Positions 11,956 through 22,579 of a stretch of 64,000 nt of DNA are shown in pieces. Within the stretch, counting starts at the first letter, position 1; every line of letters begins with the position of its first letter. Made by a program: the position numbers and the translations under genes. The stretch is from Cavia porcellus (taxonomy: Eukaryota > Chordata > Mammalia > Rodentia > Caviidae), in NCBI RefSeq assembly GCF_034190915.1, contig NW_026947484.1, positions 73,797,482 to 73,861,481 of the forward strand. The letters run 5' to 3'. Under the pieces are notes generated by a model. It did no database searches. It was not told the origin of the DNA and was given only the letters and a program-made list of their open reading frames with translations.

Positions 11956-12529
11956 TTAATTGAATAAAAAGCCTGTGTTCTTTGCACGTCTCCTCTCCTC
12001 TGATGGGAGACTTTGAACTCCTGCCCAGAAGCCTCTCCTTCCAGTGGTCTCATGAGAGTGATGCCCTCTGGACGCTGGCATCTCCATGACATCAGCGCTG
12101 CCTTTCTTGGCTTCTGTGGCTCATTTCCACAGTAAGTGTTCCCTTCCATATTAAAGTTAATTTCAAATTCCTCTGTAAACAACCATCTTACATCTGAATA
12201 TAGCTTGATCAAGTTCATTTTTCACCCTGGACAAGCAATATGTAATGATCAAAGTATGTTTATTATGGAAAATTTAAAACATTAAAATATAAACAGAGGA
12301 GGAATATCATCCATACCCCCTAAACACCAAAGACCTGAATTTTCTTCTTCTTTTCTCTGTATATAAATTCTCCATATAACTTATTTTTATTTTGTTTTCA
12401 TTTGGGCACAGTTTTAATCATGTAATAGATACATATAGACTGAGGGTTTTCACTTACCAATAGAATATTTTCATTGTTTCCTGCTAGTCATAAATAGGAT
12501 TTATTTGTTTGAATTCTTCCCTTTCGATT

Positions 12530-12890
12530 TTTGCTTTCATTTGTACATGTTTATATTACAGGATGACCGCATTCCTGGTGGGAAGTCGGCTCATGTACTC
12601 TACTCAGCCCCTTCCCTTCCCTCCCTCTCCATCTCACGATCCCTTTCCCATTTGAAAATATCTGTCCTTCCTACTTCCTATTATCTATCTTTTATTTTGT
12701 TTCTTATTTATACTTGGGGATTCTCATGTAAGAAAAACCATGTGATAGGCTGGTGCATCTGGCCTAATTTTCTTAACATCACGGTCTCCACAGGGATCCA
12801 TTCTCCCACAGATGACTCAGACCCATCCTTCTTTGTGGCACAGTGGTACTGACGGGACCATACATTATTCCACAAGGTCCCTCCAACTAA
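12530..12890 (-). mobile_element. L1 3' end
   Basis: On the minus strand it matches the same rodent L1 3' region as 421-851 and 27.6-28.0 kb: 'ataaataagaaacaaaat', 'aggaagtaggaaggacag' and 'caaatgggaaagggat' occur in the same order. The ORF2 end ('tactattttgcc' type) is represented only by a degraded copy near 12835. Confidence 0.65.
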
Positions 12891-12899
12891 AAACATTAG

Positions 12900-13960
12900 A
12901 CTGAGTTTTAAGTTAGGAGAAAAATACTAGCAGCACCTATCACTTCTGGTCATGGTTTTGGAAAAGAGCAGGTACCTGATTCAAGAGGTACTCAGGTCAG
13001 TACTGTCCACACCTACTCCTGCTATTTCCACTGCAGTTCTCCAAACTTCTTTCTGAAAGGGATCTGCTTTGGCAGATACAAACTCTGGGATATCCTGGCA
13101 TTGATATCATGAGCCAAATGAGAAAAATCTCTTCAACAAACACAATTGATTACCAATCAAAATCATGTGTGAGTACTGTTTACAAAGGCTGCCTAAAACT
13201 GCGGCATTTGAACAGAGGTAGTTGTTAATTCTCATAAAGCAGACGTGACCCTTCCCACTCATGAATATCATATAATGTAATTAATTATAATTCATTTAAT
13301 GTCCAAACACTTGGTTGGGCAACTTCCTGAGTTAGCAAGTGATACGGACTCTTATGCCTGATGGAGTTTGACTTTACTCAAAGCCTACTAGCTTTGTTCC
13401 CTGAACACAATCCCAGAGAAGGAGCCACAGGACAAGAGGTAATTGCATGACAAAAAGAAATATGAAGACCCAGCCTGTACTTGACATCTGTGCTGAATGC
13501 AGCTTTCACAGAAGAACTCCAGCGGGTCCTACTTCCCTCTATTAGAATTTGCATTCTGCATTAACATGGTTATTCCACTGGTGCTGTAAAAGTGCCATTG
13601 TGAGTGTCCTGTCTCCTGAGTGTAATACAACCAGCAAGACTGCTTATGAACCAGCTGCAGGCTGACAAAACGGTGACCTATTGCTGAAGAGGTATCAGAT
13701 CACTGTGCAGTGAAGTCTTTCCATAGGACAAAAGCCATTTGAGTACAGTGTTAGAAACCATTATCTCTCTCCTCTCTTCCCCCCCCCCACCGCCTCTCTT
13801 TGTTATTTCTGTTTCTGTCTTTTCTTCTTGAATTGTTTGCAGGCAATATTAATATACTACATCTGATAAGAAGTGGTTTATTTTATAATAGGATTGTTAG
13901 TACCTAGAAAAACTGCATCTTTCAGACTTGTGTTTCTTCAATGTCCAAATTTTTTTTATT
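12900..13960. other. Unassigned intronic DNA, no repeat seen
   Basis: About 1 kb of mixed-composition single-copy sequence without a recognised repeat or frame. There is a C-run near 13782. Confidence 0.4.
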
Positions 13961-13965
13961 TCAGA

Positions 13966-14063
13966 CCAGGCATGGTGGCATATTCTTATAATCGTAGTAT
14001 TCTGAGAGGCTGCGGGACTGCCTGGGCTACAAAGTAAGCCCTGTCTCAAAAAAAAAAAAAAAA
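13966..14063 (+). mobile_element. B1 SINE, internally deleted
   Basis: B1 start (accaggcatggtggcatatt) and end (cctgggctacaaagtaagcc, ctgtctc) are present, followed by an A tail of 16. The middle is shortened. Confidence 0.8.
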
Positions 14064-14064
14064 G

Positions 14065-14820
14065 CAAGAAAGGGTAATTTTTTAAATTTAGAAATACCTT
14101 TTCTATGGATTGGAGAGCAAGGAACAGAGCCCTGGGATTTGGATAGAGCCAAAACATTGGGAAATAGGAAAATGCAATGTCTCCCATGTGAGAACACACA
14201 CACACTAGCTCAAAGCCTAATTTTAAGCAGCTAGTAACCCCCATGGCAGGCATTTCTCCACATAGGAAGGTATTTGAGAAAGAGAGCAACTATTTGGGGA
14301 ATGAAGGATTTACAGTAGCAGTTGTTAGAACAACTGGCCCTCAGCCTGTCCAAACATTCTCCCAGATTTATAAGATGAAATTACTGGGTCAGAATGAGCC
14401 TCCCGAGAACTGAAACAACCAATTGACAAGCTGTTCAGCTCCTCTGAAGGCACAGCCAAGTCTCTTCCTTTAGGATCCCAAAGCATTCAAAGCTGGGCCA
14501 AGTTCTTAGCACCCTGGGGGAAATTACCTGCCTACAGCCATTCCATCTTTCTAGCTATACAAAAAACAAAAAGCAAAGGCAAGCAGTCATTTGCATGATT
14601 TGCATGGAAAAAGACAAAGCAGTTAGGCTTCTACCTTAGGGAAAGCTTTCATTAGTGCTTAAAGTTAAGCAGATTCACTCCTCTATGATGTGATCATTCC
14701 ATGAAAAGTCAAAGGACAGACAGCAGCGTATTGCCAAAGGAGAGAAATTGTGTGCACCCTACAGATTTCTGGTGGGATCACTGGACCTTCAGCAGTAATA
14801 GCAACAATAATATCAACATT
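14065..14820. other. Unassigned intronic DNA
   Basis: No gene or repeat was recognised. Confidence 0.4.
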
Positions 14821-14824
14821 GCTA

Positions 14825-14992
14825 GCCGGGCATGGTGACTCACACCTATAATCCCAGCACTTGGGAGGCTGAAGCAGGAGAATTGTTGCAAGTTCGAGAC
14901 CAGCCTGGGCTACAAAGTGAGCTCAAGGCCAGCCTGAACTGCGTAGAGAGACCATGTCTCAAAAAGACAAAAAAAAAAAAAAAAAAAAAAAC
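14825..14992 (+). mobile_element. B1 SINE, full length
   Basis: Runs from gccgggcatggtgactcaca through the Pol III boxes to accatgtctcaaaaagac and a long A tail. It carries an internal partial duplication: two 'ccagcctg' segments (gaccagcctgggctacaaag, then aggccagcctgaactgcg). Flanks tatcaacattgc and catcagcattgc look like an imperfect target duplication. Confidence 0.93.
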
Positions 14993-15084
14993 CATCAGCA
15001 TTGCAGCACAGTCACAGTTTCCAGGCTACCTAGACTGTTTGATCCCATCTCTCCAGCTGGTTTAGCTCTTCCAAAAAGGTACCA

Positions 15085-15245
15085 GTGTTACTGGGCATGA
15101 TAGTGCATGCCTGTAATCCCGGCACTCTGGGAAGTCGAGGCAGGGGGGTCACACATTTGAACCAACCTGGGCAATTTAGAGAAACTCTGTCTAAAAACAA
15201 AGCGTTTTTAAAAAGAGCTGGAATGTAGTTCAGTGCAACAGCCCT

Positions 15246-15248
<3 letters not shown>
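15085..15248 (+). mobile_element. B1-ID dimeric SINE
   Basis: B1 part ctgggcatgatagtgcatgc … aaactctgtctaaaaac, then a short ID-like part (gagctggaatgtagttcag) that runs into a CA repeat. Confidence 0.8.

Positions 15249-15279
<31 letters not shown>
15249..15279. repeat. (AC)n microsatellite
   Basis: About 15 AC units in the tail of the preceding SINE. Confidence 0.95.
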
Positions 15280-15281
<2 letters not shown>

Positions 15282-15304
15282 CATACACACCAGAATCGTT
15301 TCTG

Positions 15305-15362
15305 TTGTATATATATTTATATATATACTTATATTTATATATATATATATATATCCATATAT
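15305..15362. repeat. AT-rich (AT/TATATT)n tract
   Basis: Imperfect alternating TA/TATT tract downstream of the AC repeat. Confidence 0.85.
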
Positions 15363-15364
15363 AA

Positions 15365-15885
15365 AATTTACTTTTTTCACAATTTATAAAGGAAATAGTA
15401 TTCTTCCCTGTAAAAAAAGTATTAAAATGACTTGCTCAAAGCCACAGTTCCAGTAAGGTAGACTAATACACTAAATGGTTATATATTATTATTTTACCTA
15501 TGTTATGTTACTTATAACATATTATAGCAAAATTATGTTATATATGAATGAAAAAGAATAATGGTAAGAAGTTAATAAACATATAACATTTCAATATATG
15601 GTATTTTAATCCATTTTCTATAAGATTTTATACATGGACTATTTCATTTCAGAGTATTACGATAAGTCCATTATGTATTAGCAAGCAAAATCTGAAAAAC
15701 ATATGAATACATGCCATATAACAAAGGTTCTCTAACTTCATAAAATATTAAATCAAAACACTAACCCAATGTCAAAAGAATATATTAGGAAATAGCTTCA
15801 ATCTATTGAATAAAAATCTGAATTTTACTTCTAGACTAAATACAGTGGTTCATTTGGGCCCAACAACCATGTTTTAGAAACTAAA
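15365..15885. other. AT-rich unassigned DNA
   Basis: Very AT-rich, no recognised repeat or gene. Confidence 0.4.
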
Positions 15886-15889
15886 ATTC

Positions 15890-15905
15890 AGAATAGATGG
15901 CCCTG
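15890..15905. repeat. Target-site duplication, left copy (B1)
   Basis: agaatagatggccctg recurs perfectly at 16080-16095, bracketing the B1. Confidence 0.9.
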
Positions 15906-16079
15906 AGTCAGGTGTGGTAGTGCATGCCTGTAACTCCAGAATTTGGGAGGCTGAAGTAGGAGAGTCATTATGAGTTCCAGACCAATCTGGGCTACAAAGT
16001 GAGTTCAAGGCCAGCTCAAATTGCATAGTGAGACCATGTCTCAAAAAAAAAAAAAAAAAAAAAAGGAAAAGAAAAGAAT
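15906..16079 (+). mobile_element. B1 SINE with perfect 16-bp target duplication
   Basis: Starts at agtcaggtgtggtagtgcat and ends at accatgtctc plus an A-rich tail. It has the same internal duplication as the copy at 14825 (two 'ccag'-type segments around ctacaaagtgagttcaaggc). Confidence 0.93.
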
Positions 16080-16095
16080 AGAATAGATGGCCCTG
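16080..16095. repeat. Target-site duplication, right copy (B1)
   Basis: Perfect match to 15890-15905. Confidence 0.9.
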
Positions 16096-16494
16096 CATAT
16101 GAGCTAATAATTGAAACAGGTATTTTGCTTTATATTTGAAACAGGTATTTTGCTGAAAAATTTTCAAATATTCAGTATATGTGTTTAATGTATATAATAT
16201 GTATATTGGGAGTATATGAATATGTTTAATATAGAAAGCAATATTTTTAGCTTCTTTTGTTGAATATCTACTCACATGTTTGGAAAATTTTTAAATATCA
16301 CTCTAAAAATTGTGAATAAAGCCCAATAAAAATGTGGAACAAAATGAGATCCCCAAATCAGCAAAAGTCCATTACCAGTGATGAGAAGGAAGGCTCCTCC
16401 CTGTTTCAGCCTGTTTCCAGAAAAGCCTCATTCCCAAGGCTTTACCAGAAAATACAGTCAGCTGCTGTAAGAAGGCATGTTTAGTTCACTTCTT

Positions 16495-17095
16495 TGCTAA
16501 CCAAATAGCTAAGACATGGACTCAACCTAAGTCTCTAGCAATGGGAGAGTGTGGTATACATACACAATGAAACATTATTCAGTCATGAAAAAGGAGTGAA
16601 ATTCTTTCATTTGCAACAACATGGATGGAACTGGAGGCTGTTAAGTGGAATAGGGCAATCATAGAAAGACAGGTACCTGGTGATCTCAAATGCGGGAGTC
16701 AGAAGTGGATCTCAAAGAGGTAGAGAGGAGCCTTGTGGGTACCTGAGCCAGGGACCATGATGGGTGGGGTGGAGGATGGAGAGGGGTTGGTGGGTGGATA
16801 CAGGGGTGCCTTTGCATAGGAAGAGGAGTAACTTCTAATCTTCTGTAGCACAACGAGTAACTACAGTCAGCAACAGTTAACTGTATAGTATTTCAAAATA
16901 ACTCGTAGGATGATTTTGAATGCTCTCAAAATAAAAAACAAAAATAAAAAACATGACAAATGTTTTCTATGTATCCCAATGACCCTAATCTGAATAGTAC
17001 ACATTGTATACATATATGGCAGTGTTTTAGCATATCCCATAAATACATATAACTATTGCATGCCAATTAAAATATATTTTTTAATTTTAAAATGG
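16495..17095 (+). mobile_element. L1 3' end (L1MA-like)
   Basis: ORF2 3' end remnants (tggactcaacctaagtctct, atgaaacattattcagtcat, caacatggatggaactggag) are followed by the 3' UTR (agagtaacttctaat…, cagcaacagttaactgtata, cacattgtatacatatatgg) and terminal caattaaaatata. No intact frame remains. Confidence 0.85.
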
Positions 17096-17099
17096 GAAA

Positions 17100-19880
17100 T
17101 ACTTTTTAAAGTATGTTTCGGACGCTTGTCTCAGAACACTATTAAGATACACCTTTCCTTCTCAGTCTTTGCCATGTCAGGCCCCGCAGCCCTGTAATTG
17201 CTGAGTGTGTTCAGTGAAGCAACCTAGAAAGGCAACTGAAGCCTGGGGTGCCGGGGCCTGGAGCAGAGCCGTTCTGCTGAAAATTACAAGCTAGACTCCT
17301 TGAAATGAAACTCGTCACACCCGGCAAAGCTGTTGACTGCCTGTCACTCGGGGAATTCTTGGAGGAACTGAGCTAGCCTGACAGATAGATAGGCTCAAAA
17401 GCCAAGCAGGCTGGAAAATGCTTGCAAACCTTCCCCTTCCTGGAACACTTCCCCTTCCTGGGTAGTGGTGGTGGGCGTGGCCTTCCTGTTAGTTCCTGGT
17501 AACGTGTAGTTACATGTTAGGTGACCTTTTTTAAAAAGAGGAGGGGATATGTCATGATTCTATATGTTACCCACTCTAGTACTTCGTCTTCACAGGTTTC
17601 TCCTTTGGAAAAGAAATTCCCCTTCAGGTTGTCCAGCTGATTTTAGGGAACCCCCTTTTCCATCCAGCCTTCAGCCCGTGGGGTTATGATAACCACACGT
17701 GGCTTGAACTCTCCTAATTGCAAAGAGCCACTAATGGTATCAGTGTTTCAAACAAATTGTACGACCTTGTGAAAATCAGGTTCTTCCTTTCTAAAGAGTG
17801 AATAAATATAAAACCTGGTTCCTTTTCAAGCAATTAAAACTGTCTGTTGTACCTGGTATAAACCCACTAATTTTCCTTTCACTCAGAATTTCAGGGACAC
17901 ATTGAGTAGTACATAATTTTGTAATTTTTCCCCACTGCTAAGGTTAGCTTCACTTCGTTGTTAACATATTCCATTGTTTCTTATTTTAAACAATTACAGA
18001 CCTAGAAAGCCTCCAATAGTCAGCCTTTGCTCATCACCTAAAATCTATACTTGTTCTTTGAGTCGATGAAATTGCATTAATGAAGGTTTTAAAGTCATAA
18101 ACATTGACTGAATTTTGACCTAGCTCTCTTTCCTATTATATAGAAAGAAAAAGTTGCAAGTTAAGTTTAAAGTTTAGTTTTAAAAAAGGTGATTAAATTT
18201 CATCTACCCATTTCTAACTATCTAAAACGTGAGATAAATGACACAAAAGATCCTAAAGGCAGACATAGTATATACCTCATATCTGTATGTGTGGATATAT
18301 ATGTAATACACACATATGATCATGCAACATAGAGTTACAGACTATTATGTTCATTATTCCTCTATATTAACAGTACTATACAGTATCTAACAGTATTTAC
18401 ACATATTATTATATTTATGAATGTACAAACACACACTGTATCTTTAGGATCACTTTGGGAGTAGGAGAAAGAGAGTAAGGGAAGGAGAAATCTGGCTCTT
18501 AAAGACTCCTAGTTAATATTTTGGAAGAAAGGAGGGAAGAAAGAGAAGATGAAAGCATACCCAAAAGAAATGCAGGGTTTGGATGAGACAGACACTCAGG
18601 AAATAAATGTACCCTGAAAGTTCTTAGGTATATATCTGCACACAGTGTTCCAAGGTGCTTGAGAGTGTTTTGCTGCAATTGACAGATAAGGAAGAGATTT
18701 AAAAGGAGAGAAACATCTTTCAGCTACGTCCATAAACAAGCAGTAAAGTAAAACTCTCAAAGAGGCACCAGACAGAAAACAACTACGTTCTACTGTGTGC
18801 ACTGCTGCCTCGATGAAGTGCAGGAGGTTTATAATTACTAGCTAAAAATATACATTTGTCGTGCTATTTTATCACGCTGATTTTCTATAATTTGGCTGTC
18901 TTGAGCAGCTTGTGTTATTCCATGCTTCTTGTGAGCCCCTGGAGAATCCTCAACTTAAAAAAGCAAAAGTTTAAAAAGGTAATGATCAGTGTGATAAAAT
19001 TCATGTGGATAATTTGGCAAATCAGTAGGTGCTCTTGACGAAGCAAGGGAGAAGAGATTCAAGACTGTACATAACCCTCTTTTTTTTTATAACCAAGATT
19101 CTTTCTACAAGAGACTATAACTTGACAGTTTTCCAGGAAATAAAAGGAGATTGGAGTAGAATGGTCAACAGTTAGGATTCTTTTCCTTCCAAAGCTAATG
19201 GTTTTTCTTTCAAGGATTCACTGGACAGAGGAATGGAGTGTTTTTAAAAGGGGAAACTGCAGCTTTAGTGAAAGAATAACTATTCCACTTGGCCAGAAAG
19301 GCATCACGCCTTCAGGGTGACCAGCTAGGTTCTGCTGCTGTTCTTTACCACTGAGAAGCAGTGACCATTGACATGGAATACGAGTGCTCCTCTGACCCCA
19401 TCAGGCTTCTCTACGTTCCGCTGTTTCTCCATAGAATCCAGAACCCTAGTTCTGGCCTCTGGAAAACACTTCGATGGAAGGTTCTGTTTATTTTGTCTCA
19501 TGCACACACATATCGCTTTGCAACGTGTGCAACTTACAAAGCTGGTAATGGCCTCTGAGTTTCGCCAGATCTTTCCCTCTCTGGCCGAGCCATGGTTTCA
19601 ACAAACATATTTAACAAAAAGCACATTCTCTGTACTTGCTGATGCAAAATGAGAAGGTACTCAGTTCACCACAGGTCAGAGTGCTGTCTGAATCACCACC
19701 CGTCCTCCTGTATTCCGGGGTCTGGCCCTGGGCCTGCACACAGCTCAAGTCAAAAGGAATGGAAGTTCTAGATAATCTCACCACTTGCCCCAAATTCTCC
19801 AAGATTATCTGTTTCTATACACAACAGACCCATGCTCACAATGTGGACACCTCTTTCTCTCTTCACTTCCCTTCATCCTC
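17100..19880. other. Unassigned intronic DNA
   Basis: About 2.8 kb without a recognised gene or transposon. 18240-18430 is AT-rich with scattered ACAC/ATAT. The small frames at 19325-19884 overlap on both strands and have no recognised homology. Confidence 0.4.
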
Positions 19881-20079
19881 TTAGGTCCCCACCCACCTAG
19901 TGACTTGCTCACTGCCTTCTTAGCCACCCTGAGTCCAGGTCTTCCTTGTCTATGAAGCCTATTTCAGTTGTCCTGCAGCAGGGCCACCTCCACTCCCCAC
20001 CCAAGCTGCAGTCATCTCTGACAATGACTGACGTTAGCAAGGCTGACAGACAGTGTCACATCCAATAGATCTGAGACCT

Positions 20080-20215
20080 CATCTTGCTTCTGCCATTTAT
20101 CAGCTAAGTGATCTTGGGCAACTGATTCTCTCCCAGCATCATATAGTCGATGTGAACATTAGCAAGGCAATGTCTGTAAAGCACCTGGTGCAAGACCTAG
20201 TACCTAATTATGTGC
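20080..20215 (+). mobile_element. MIR SINE fragment
   Basis: Sense MIR order: cttctgccatttatcagct, aagtgatcttgggcaactg, then gcaaggcaatgtctgtaaag and gcacctggtgcaagacctag. Confidence 0.7.
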
Positions 20216-20560
20216 AAATTCCTTGCCATTACAGATCATGCACAGCTTATCCCCAACATTCTTTTCCAAGTTTACTTCACAAATTGCCTTTCCTTCACCC
20301 AAGACTCCAGCTAAACGAGTACTTGCATAGACCATTTTTAGTGATCACTTTTATTCTCTCTCATGTTTTCTTTTTTCTGCTCCCAGTACCACCGCCAAAT
20401 TTCCCTATTGGAATTCTAATACAATCCACAAAGTCCAGGTCACATCTTGTCCTTTCCATAAAGTCTTCTTGTCTCACACCAATCAGCAAGGACCTTTGTC
20501 TCCTTGGCCCTTACATTCCCTCCCTGGCTAGAATTTCCCCATGAATCTTATCACAGTATC
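20216..20560 (+). mobile_element. Probable L2 fragment
   Basis: The late part (caggtcacatcttgtccttt, cataaagtcttcttgtctca) matches the L2 3' coding region in layout. The 163-codon frame at 20053-20544 is only an open chance frame across MIR and L2. Confidence 0.45.
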
Positions 20561-20564
20561 CAGA

Positions 20565-20859
20565 TTTTGATTGGTTCTGCACCACATAAGAAAGTTTCCA
20601 TCAACGATGGACCGCATTTGTGACATAAAATTATTATGGACCTGAAAAATTCCTGTCACCTAGTGGTGTCACAGCCATTGTGATGTTACGGTGCATAATG
20701 CATCCTCCTGTGTTTGCAGTAAAGCCAATGCAATTATGTCTAGTACACAATACCTGATCATGGTAACAGACAACTCTGTTACTTCTTATGTATTTACTAC
20801 ATTTCTTGTCATTATTTTGGAATCTACTCCTGTTATTTATATATAAAAACTTTAATATA
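20565..20859 (+). mobile_element. Tigger-like DNA transposon fragment, left part
   Basis: Shares long phrases with a Tigger-type mammalian DNA transposon known from primates: caattatgtctagtacacaa, tacctgatcatggtaacaga, cttatgtatttactac, cattattttggaatctactc. Interrupted by the ID at 20860 and probably continued to about 21110. Confidence 0.55.
20845..20859. repeat. Target-site duplication, left copy (ID at 20860)
   Basis: aaaaactttaatata here and aaaaattttaatata at 20962-20976 (14 of 15 identical). Confidence 0.75.
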
Positions 20860-20961
20860 GGGGCTAGGGATTTAGCTCAGCAGCATAAGCGCCTGACTTG
20901 CAAGCAGGCAGTCGTGAGTTCGAACCCTGGTACTGATAAAAATGAAGAAAAAAAGAGACCA
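20860..20961 (+). mobile_element. ID SINE, full length
   Basis: Runs from ggggctagggatttagctca through tgcaagcaggcagtcgtgag to ttcgaaccctggtactgata and a purine-rich tail. It is inserted in a Tigger-like element and flanked by a near-perfect 15-bp target duplication. Confidence 0.92.
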
Positions 20962-20976
20962 AAAAATTTTAATATA

Positions 20977-21110
20977 AATCATATGCCAGGTTGCATGGGT
21001 AGCAACTTTAGGCCTCTTACATTCCTCATGTCGCTTCCTCACATCAAAAGACCAGGTGACACAGGCACACTTTAATATTTGAACAATAATGAAACAGGCT
21101 AATAACACAG
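20977..21110 (+). mobile_element. Tigger-like fragment, right part (after ID insertion)
   Basis: Lies directly after the ID target duplication, and is taken as the continuation of the element at 20565. Homology here is weaker. Confidence 0.35.
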
Positions 21111-21173
21111 TTCTCCAAAAGTGCTTGTTGGGAAATGCCGTGTGTCTGTGTTGAATGTTTTTCCCTCTTGCAG

Positions 21174-21272
21174 GCAGGGATTTGCCAGGACAAGATGACA
21201 CAGGACATATAATTTACAGAATTATTTACAATGGTCATCTGAGGAGTCAAACACAAAGACAGTGCAGGAAGA
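21174..21272 (+). repeat. Left arm of long inverted repeat
   Basis: Begins gcaggcagggatttgcc and ends near cagtgcaggaagatg. Pairs with 21935-22043. Confidence 0.8.
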
Positions 21273-21934
21273 TGTGGCCAGCATAAAAAGGATAAGTGGA
21301 AAGGAAGAGAGCAGCATTTTGGGTCCTCCTAAAGTGGTGGTGTTTGGAGCCATTGGTTCTCCAGGAGGAGCTGGTCATTCTGGCTTCCCTGATATGAACT
21401 CAGCTGTTACCAGTGGAGGAGCACAGGACCTTGTGATCTGGAATGGGTGAGGTTCATTTGGCAGAGCTCTGGTCCTTACTTTGACTATCGCTTCCTCGCT
21501 CTGGAGGGGAAGATGTGTGCTGTGCAGTCTCTAGAAGGAGCTTGTCATGCTGGCTTCCTGATGTGAACTTGGCTGTTCTCATTGTTGGTGAAGCTTGGGA
21601 CCTCAATGTCAATGAGGATGGCTGTGGTACTTTTGAGGGAGTCCTGGTCCTCATTTTGAGCATTGTATCTTGGCTGCATCACAAAACACTCAATCAAGTG
21701 GCACAGCTCCTTTATCCCACTGATATAGAGTTTCTAGCTTCCACTGCTGACCTTGGGGCCTTCCCAGTGCAGATCCATGAAATGGACTTGCATGAGTTAT
21801 TGTTGTGGGCTTGAGGCCTCCAGCTGGACTTGTGGGAAGCATTGTCATGGGCTCTAGGTTTTCAGATGAACTCACGCAGGTTACTGCCATGGGATCCAGG
21901 CCCTTGGTTGGATTCTCTAGTCTATATTGTGTAG

Positions 21935-22043
21935 ACAGATTTCATGCACTTTCTTTGTATTTGACTCCTTGGGTGACCATTATAAATAATACAGTAAATT
22001 ATGTATCCTGCATTGTCTTGTTCTTCTTGCAAATCCCTGACTA
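21935..22043 (-). repeat. Right arm of long inverted repeat
   Basis: Reverse complement begins tgtagtcagggatttgcaag and ends near gtgcatgaaatctg. Pairs with 21174-21272. Confidence 0.8.
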
Positions 22044-22404
22044 CAACACTCTCTAAATGTTTTTTAGCTGTGAAACAAGAGATCCATATTGGCCACCACT
22101 AAGTGTTTGAAGGGGTTTACACAGATTCTTGGTCTTTGCATGGAGTTTTAAGTGTGAGGAAAAAATCAAAATGAACTATTGCATCATTTCCCCCTTTCTC
22201 TTTAGGTCCCTAATCCTTAGTCTTTTTGTGACCACAGCAAGTCTTTGAGTGAGATTCCTGAAGCAGAGAGTGCATGGTCTCTGGATGAAATCTACACTGT
22301 CTTTGTACATCTTGCTGTGTAGACCTTTTATCAAACAAAACCTGGAGCACTTTACACTGTGACTTAGTGTTAATGACAGCACACACATGTCAGGGCTGCA
22401 CCAG

Positions 22405-22575
22405 CTCCTTAATATGCATTATCTCTCAATTTTCAATAGAAAACACTTAGGATGGGAGGATCCCTGTCATTATCCAGATGAGAAAACCGAGGTTCCGAGA
22501 TGGCAGGGAACTTGCCCAAGGGAAAGAACCAGTAGCCAGGAGTGGAAGGAAGCCTCACACACTAACGGCCTGATT
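22405..22575 (-). mobile_element. MIR fragment
   Basis: Antisense MIR order: tatccagatgagaaaaccga, ggttccgagatggcaggga, acttgcccaagggaaag. Confidence 0.65.
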
Positions 22576-22579
22576 CCAG

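Larger units (their letters stand above)
21174..22043. mobile_element. Unclassified ~0.87-kb element with ~100-bp inverted ends
   Basis: The left arm (21174-21272) and the reverse complement of the right arm (21935-22043) align over about 100 bp at roughly 80% identity. Shared pieces include cagggatttgc, ataatttac, attattta, aatggtca, ggagtcaaa and acaaaga. In translation the arms echo each other too: MTIVNNSVNYMSC on the minus strand at left, VTIINNTVNYVSC on the plus strand at right. The interior holds a ~171-bp imperfect tandem duplication and two frames (62 and 99 codons) without recognised homology. This could be a non-autonomous DNA transposon with long terminal inverted repeats, or two inverted copies of an unknown repeat. 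No target duplication was found. Confidence 0.6.

Noticed and set aside
20053..20544. 163-codon plus-strand frame as a gene
   Set aside because: It runs across a MIR and an L2 fragment and resembles no protein.
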